This document shows, in pieces, positions 6,601 to 8,408 of a stretch of DNA of 8,408 nt. The DNA comes from Eubacteriales Family XIII. Incertae Sedis bacterium (GTDB lineage: Bacteria > Bacillota > Clostridia > Peptostreptococcales > Anaerovoracaceae): positions 1 to 8,408 of the forward strand of contig JAITNA010000181.1 of NCBI GenBank assembly GCA_031290715.1, in the 5' to 3' direction. The notes under the pieces are model-generated. The model was not told where the DNA came from. It was given only the letters and a program-made list of their open reading frames with translations, and did not search any database. The first letter of the stretch is position 1, and each line of letters opens with the position of its first letter. The position numbers and the translations under genes were made by a program.

Positions 6601-8288
6601 TGATCACCGAGCGCAATTTTGACCCGGCCAATGTCGATCTGCGGGTCACGAATACGGGGGCGGGAACGCCTGCGGCGTCCGCGTGGACGACAGTGGCCGC
6701 GGAGGACCCCAACGGAAACACGCATACGGCCGTCGTATATTTCACGGAGGATGGGGATTATACCTTTGCGATCGGCTTCGCCGATTTTGCGGGCAACGCG
6801 AATTTGCCCGTGGATTTCGCGGGGTCGGCCGCCCCGACGGGCTTCACGATCGACAAAACAGCCCCGGTGGTCAATGTCGCCTATGACAACAACAGCGCGG
6901 CCAATAGCAATTATTATTCCGCGGAACGGATGGCGACCATCACGGTGATCGAACACAATTTCGACGCGGGCCGCGTACAGGTCGTCGGCACGGCTGAAAA
7001 CAGCGGCGCGGCGGTACCGTTCCCGGCGACCGGCGGCTGGACATCTGTGGGCGACGCGCATACGGCCGCGATATCCTATACGGCAGACGCGTTCTATACC
7101 TTCGACATCACGGCTGCGGACAAAGCGGGCAATTCGGCCGCGCCGTATACGCCCGACCGCTTCTATATCGACCGGACGCTGCCGGAGGTCGTGATTTCCG
7201 GGGTGGCGGATCAATCCGCGAACAACAATACGGTGATCCCGGTCGTGACGTTCAGCGATATCAATTACGATCCCGAAGCGGTCACAATCCGTCTGGAGGG
7301 CGCGAATCACGGCAGTGTGACACCGGCCGGCGCCTATGAAGATTCGGAAAACGGGCAGGTGTTCACTTTTCAGGATTTTGGCCGCGTGAAGGCTTCCGAC
7401 GATTTGTATACCCTCACCGCCGCCATCGCGGATAAGGCCGGAAACCGCAAGGAGGCGGTGATCCACTTCTCCGTCAACCGCTTTGGCTCGGTCTACGTTT
7501 TTGACGACTCCCTGCAGGGGATCATCAACGGCTATACCAATCAGGAGCGGGACGTCATTTTCCGGGAGATCAATGTAGATTCCCTGCAATCGGAAACGAT
7601 CGATATCAAACTGTCGCAAAACGGCGCGACGAAGAGCTTGGATTCGCGAAACGACTATCAGGTACAGCAGCAGCTTGCGGCGGGCGGCGCTTGGAACATC
7701 TATGAATATACCGTACCGAAGCGGCATTTTGAAACGGACGCGGCCTATCAGGTATCGGTCTACTCCGTGGACAAGGCCGGCAACATCAATGAGAGCGCCG
7801 CCGCGGAGAAAGCGGCGGAGATCAATTTTGTGGTCGACAAGACCGCGCCGGTCGTCGTCGTTTCCAATCTGAAGTCGGGCGAGAGCTACGCGGAAAGCGA
7901 GCGGCTTGTCGAGGCGTCGATCAAGGACAACCTGAAGCTCGCGGAGGTCGCCATCACGGTGAACGGCAAGGCGGTCAGCTATGAGAACGAAGGCGAGGCC
8001 TACACCTATATCATCACGGAATCCGGCGCTCCGCAGGAAACGCAGATTGTCGCCACGGACGCAGCGGGGAACGAAACGGTATACAGCGTGGAGGATTTCT
8101 TGGTGACGCCCAACGCCTTGGCACAGATCATCAACAAGACGCCGTTGGCCGCTGCCGCCGGTAGCGGTTCCCGCACGATATTGTTCGTCGTCGGCGCGAT
8201 TGTATTGATTGCCTTGCTTGTGCTGCTTCTCCGGCGCTTCGTCGCGGGCGGCGCGCGCCGCAAAAAGCAAGCGGGAGAAACCGAATGA
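3615..8288 (+). CDS. Large membrane-anchored multi-Ig-like surface protein with LRR and YDG-like regions
   Basis: This 1557-residue exported protein starts with a signal peptide (KNIKGLIGRR, hydrophobic 13-30, likely cleavage after VFA/A near 36-37). Residues about 78-188 resemble BspA-type LRR_5 repeats (CTSLTIPASI, LAAITFEGTAAP, FLGCTGI). An Ig-like stretch follows (about 193-297), then a YDG-like domain (about 300-389) with N-Y-N-G, a central G-D-I-V and L-T-G-T-N-S-D-K-Y. From 487 to about 1498 there are about nine Ig-like modules of 90-125 residues, typically opening with D-x-T-x-P (for example 487, 966, 1080, 1186, 1408) and closing with x-D-x-A-G-N (583, 707, 818 as DNVGN, 950, 1056, 1168, 1272, 1385, 1481). 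A helix at about 1521-1541 and a basic tail anchor it; no LPXTG sorting motif is present. No catalytic motif was recognised, so adhesion or a structural envelope role is likely but unproven. Its position after kinase, PP2C and FHA genes suggests regulated output or a partner of the kinase ectodomain. The 3' end may be frameshifted. Confidence 0.93.
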   Translation: MGKNIKGLIGRRFIAVLLCFVFITTVTLGVNTRVFAAVDDTFLDGLLRYQILVMPVSDEYGNEITPGEVALIGGTLSGDAVIPREVAVAPVWGWLNPNVGTYTVVAVDGAGNGSSYTGGCTSLTIPASIAQMASGVFWGNTRLAAITFEGTAAPVGYADAFLGCTGIARVFRPIGTASEYDDLINGVLPKVQPTGLTLSTDRVSGVEYDGKIVLTARLSGAEIPDGQTITFAVNGNSYTAATTAGVDEAGNPIGIAAYTVPAPVILLDGNSFKAEFAGSDTDWGAASNVIDGFSVTPTDVHISLTVKDKNYNGYTDAEYKIGGEPELQGLFTGDIVSIDDPQPQIQFRNVGFGDVDRKVAIEFHDPSEFALTGTNSDKYKLVQPTASAWIRQTYVATEGTHYSMSAPLGNPADNGLIWHTSPIVITPISPYRIVSANADGVPTPGTGSIEPIKISEDSAAGQMEFYIYNPNDGGMISATIPFSYRLDTTAPTIDAIRIQGLDDGMDLLSGLNLLRFGNFYNKGIKVTVTASDATSGVETITFAGKAQPAVRIAPDDSVYTAEFTIPADGAFLVRIQTATIAVTDFAGNTTEKPMSEVSPDDGIDSDEILLETDAPEVSILLSDEEGYYRAPGGNLWYRTDSEFTVSVSDHDSGIRSIAVAINGVTLEHSEFNGSALAKTEEKSYTVNTADGGPRASDGHYTVSVTATDNAGNAADPAVSRTVYKDSDAPEIVGFEFAPIGVGETVANQTEYGYYFNTPTEVTITARDRAPSSGVKEITYHLVDAAGVSGEEITLPAPSGSIMFPLPENFKGRIVAKATDNVGNEGGDKSPESGVIVETPTTHGDAGAIGIAPQSKTARTDAEGLPLYASDVTVALSAADGFSGLRKVEWSVTAPYNTELNQSGEINLDNAGNGAGDWSVAETDANLVTKLTKMIRVSHDSNQIRVWVKLTDRAGNVSEQNLYFSIDKTQPRIEVRFDNNDADSGTYFKNNRTASIVITERNFDPANVDLRVTNTGAGTPAASAWTTVAAEDPNGNTHTAVVYFTEDGDYTFAIGFADFAGNANLPVDFAGSAAPTGFTIDKTAPVVNVAYDNNSAANSNYYSAERMATITVIEHNFDAGRVQVVGTAENSGAAVPFPATGGWTSVGDAHTAAISYTADAFYTFDITAADKAGNSAAPYTPDRFYIDRTLPEVVISGVADQSANNNTVIPVVTFSDINYDPEAVTIRLEGANHGSVTPAGAYEDSENGQVFTFQDFGRVKASDDLYTLTAAIADKAGNRKEAVIHFSVNRFGSVYVFDDSLQGIINGYTNQERDVIFREINVDSLQSETIDIKLSQNGATKSLDSRNDYQVQQQLAAGGAWNIYEYTVPKRHFETDAAYQVSVYSVDKAGNINESAAAEKAAEINFVVDKTAPVVVVSNLKSGESYAESERLVEASIKDNLKLAEVAITVNGKAVSYENEGEAYTYIITESGAPQETQIVATDAAGNETVYSVEDFLVTPNALAQIINKTPLAAAAGSGSRTILFVVGAIVLIALLVLLLRRFVAGGARRKKQAGETE
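5073..8108 (+). repeat. Array of about nine diverged Ig-like modules
   Basis: Approximate module starts, in residues of the surface protein: 487, 611, 725, 851, 966, 1080, 1186, 1291 and 1408. Nine x-D-x-[AV]-G-N motifs mark the end of each module. The modules are well diverged at DNA level, so this is an old protein repeat rather than a tandem DNA repeat. Modules at 966 and 1080 are the most alike. Boundaries at 851 and 1291 are the least certain because the opening D-x-T-x-P is missing there. Confidence 0.75.
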
Positions 8289-8355
8289 CCGTAACTATTA
8301 TGAAACCATCTTCCGCAACGTGTACACGCGGGCAAGCGAAAATATCCCTGCGTAA
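8262..8355 (+). other. Possible frameshifted 3' extension of the surface-protein gene
   Basis: A five-A run at 8262-8266 precedes the annotated stop (8286-8288). Removing one A would change the tail from RRKKQAGETE to RRKSKREKPN and continue through DRNYYETIFRNVYTRAS to a TAA at 8353-8355, giving about 1579 residues. The +1 frame here has G or C at 14 of 23 third positions, against 10 of 24 in the alternative ATG-started frame at 8285, so it looks more like coding DNA. Sequencing error, a real mutation, slippage or chance are all possible. Confidence 0.35.
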
Positions 8356-8375
8356 ATGATGGGGGATTCTCGTCA

Positions 8376-8408
8376 GTGAAATGTCCGTCCTGCCCTACGG
8401 CAATGCGT
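8376..8408 (+). CDS. Start of a probable zinc-ribbon protein, 3'-truncated by window edge
   Basis: A GTG at 8376 opens a frame that runs to the last base and encodes 11 residues, MKCPSCPTAMR. A C-P-x-C knuckle right after the initiator is typical of proteins beginning with a zinc ribbon, and the spacing after the surface-protein gene fits the operon. GGGGGA at 8361-8366 is a possible but slightly distant ribosome binding site, 9 nt upstream. An overlapping ATG at 8381 in another frame (MSVLPYGNA) is the competing choice. Only 11 codons are visible, so the function cannot be stated. Confidence 0.45.
   Translation, partial: MKCPSCPTAMR

Noticed and set aside
5151..8270. Very long open frame on the minus strand (1039 codons)
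   Set aside because: It lies entirely opposite the Ig-like gene, is rich in Arg/Asp/Ile/Val typical of antisense frames in GC-rich DNA, and has no recognisable domain. The plus frame has a signal peptide, repeated modules and a strong ribosome binding site.
8115..8285. LPXTG-type sortase signal at the C-terminus of the surface protein
   Set aside because: Hydrophobic helix and basic tail are present, but no LPXTG-like motif precedes the helix, so a plain membrane anchor is the better reading.
8285..8359. 24-codon ATG frame overlapping the surface-protein stop (ATGA) with a GGGAG upstream
   Set aside because: Coupling and spacing are plausible, but the product has no recognisable feature and poorer third-position GC than the +1 frame across the same bases.
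8289..8375. Terminator after the surface-protein gene
   Set aside because: I found no GC-rich hairpin followed by a T run, and another frame appears to start at once.

Overview
The window reads as part of one plus-strand operon from a fairly GC-rich member of the Bacillota, probably a clostridial lineage. That placement is inferred from protein family resemblance, strong Shine-Dalgarno sites (AAGGAGG before the largest gene), TTG/GTG starts and tight gene packing. No rRNA or other taxonomic marker is present, so it stays tentative. No tRNA, rRNA, CRISPR array, insertion sequence, promoter or rho-independent terminator was recognised.

Layout, all on the plus strand: (1) the 3' end of an FHA-domain protein (1-462, start outside the window); (2) a PP2C-type Ser/Thr phosphatase (495-1271); (3) a single-pass membrane Ser/Thr kinase with a non-PASTA, helical extracytoplasmic domain (1285-3003, TTG start); (4) a small membrane-anchored protein whose predicted cytosolic part carries threonine-containing 12-residue repeats (3000-3575, TTG start, 4-nt overlap with the kinase); (5) a 1557-residue exported surface protein with a signal peptide, a BspA-like leucine-rich region, a YDG-like domain, about nine Ig-like modules and a C-terminal membrane anchor (3615-8288); (6) the first 11 codons of a probable zinc-ribbon protein (8376 to the window end). 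Gaps between genes 1-5 are 32, 13, -4 and 39 nt, so co-transcription is likely. No stretch over 300 bases lacks a gene.

The cluster looks like a phosphothreonine signalling module joined to a cell-surface protein. The kinase (writer), PP2C (eraser) and FHA domain (reader) are adjacent. Short T-x-x-L motifs, which fit the pThr+3 aliphatic preference of many FHA domains, occur in the linker of the FHA protein (TTLL, TTVL), in the kinase activation loop (TRIL) and in the small membrane protein (TELL, TELL, TAIL). The inference is that the kinase phosphorylates itself and both partners, the FHA domain docks on the marks, and PP2C resets them. The kinase ectodomain and the Ig-like protein face outward and could provide the signal or the output. 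Parts of this gene set resemble clusters in other clostridia, but the T-x-x-L circuit as described here is an inference from sequence.

Two structural oddities need attention. The surface-protein gene has an AT-richer segment (around 4500-5060) inside an otherwise GC-rich gene. Its 3' end has a coding-like tail in the +1 frame that a one-base change in a five-A run would join to the protein.
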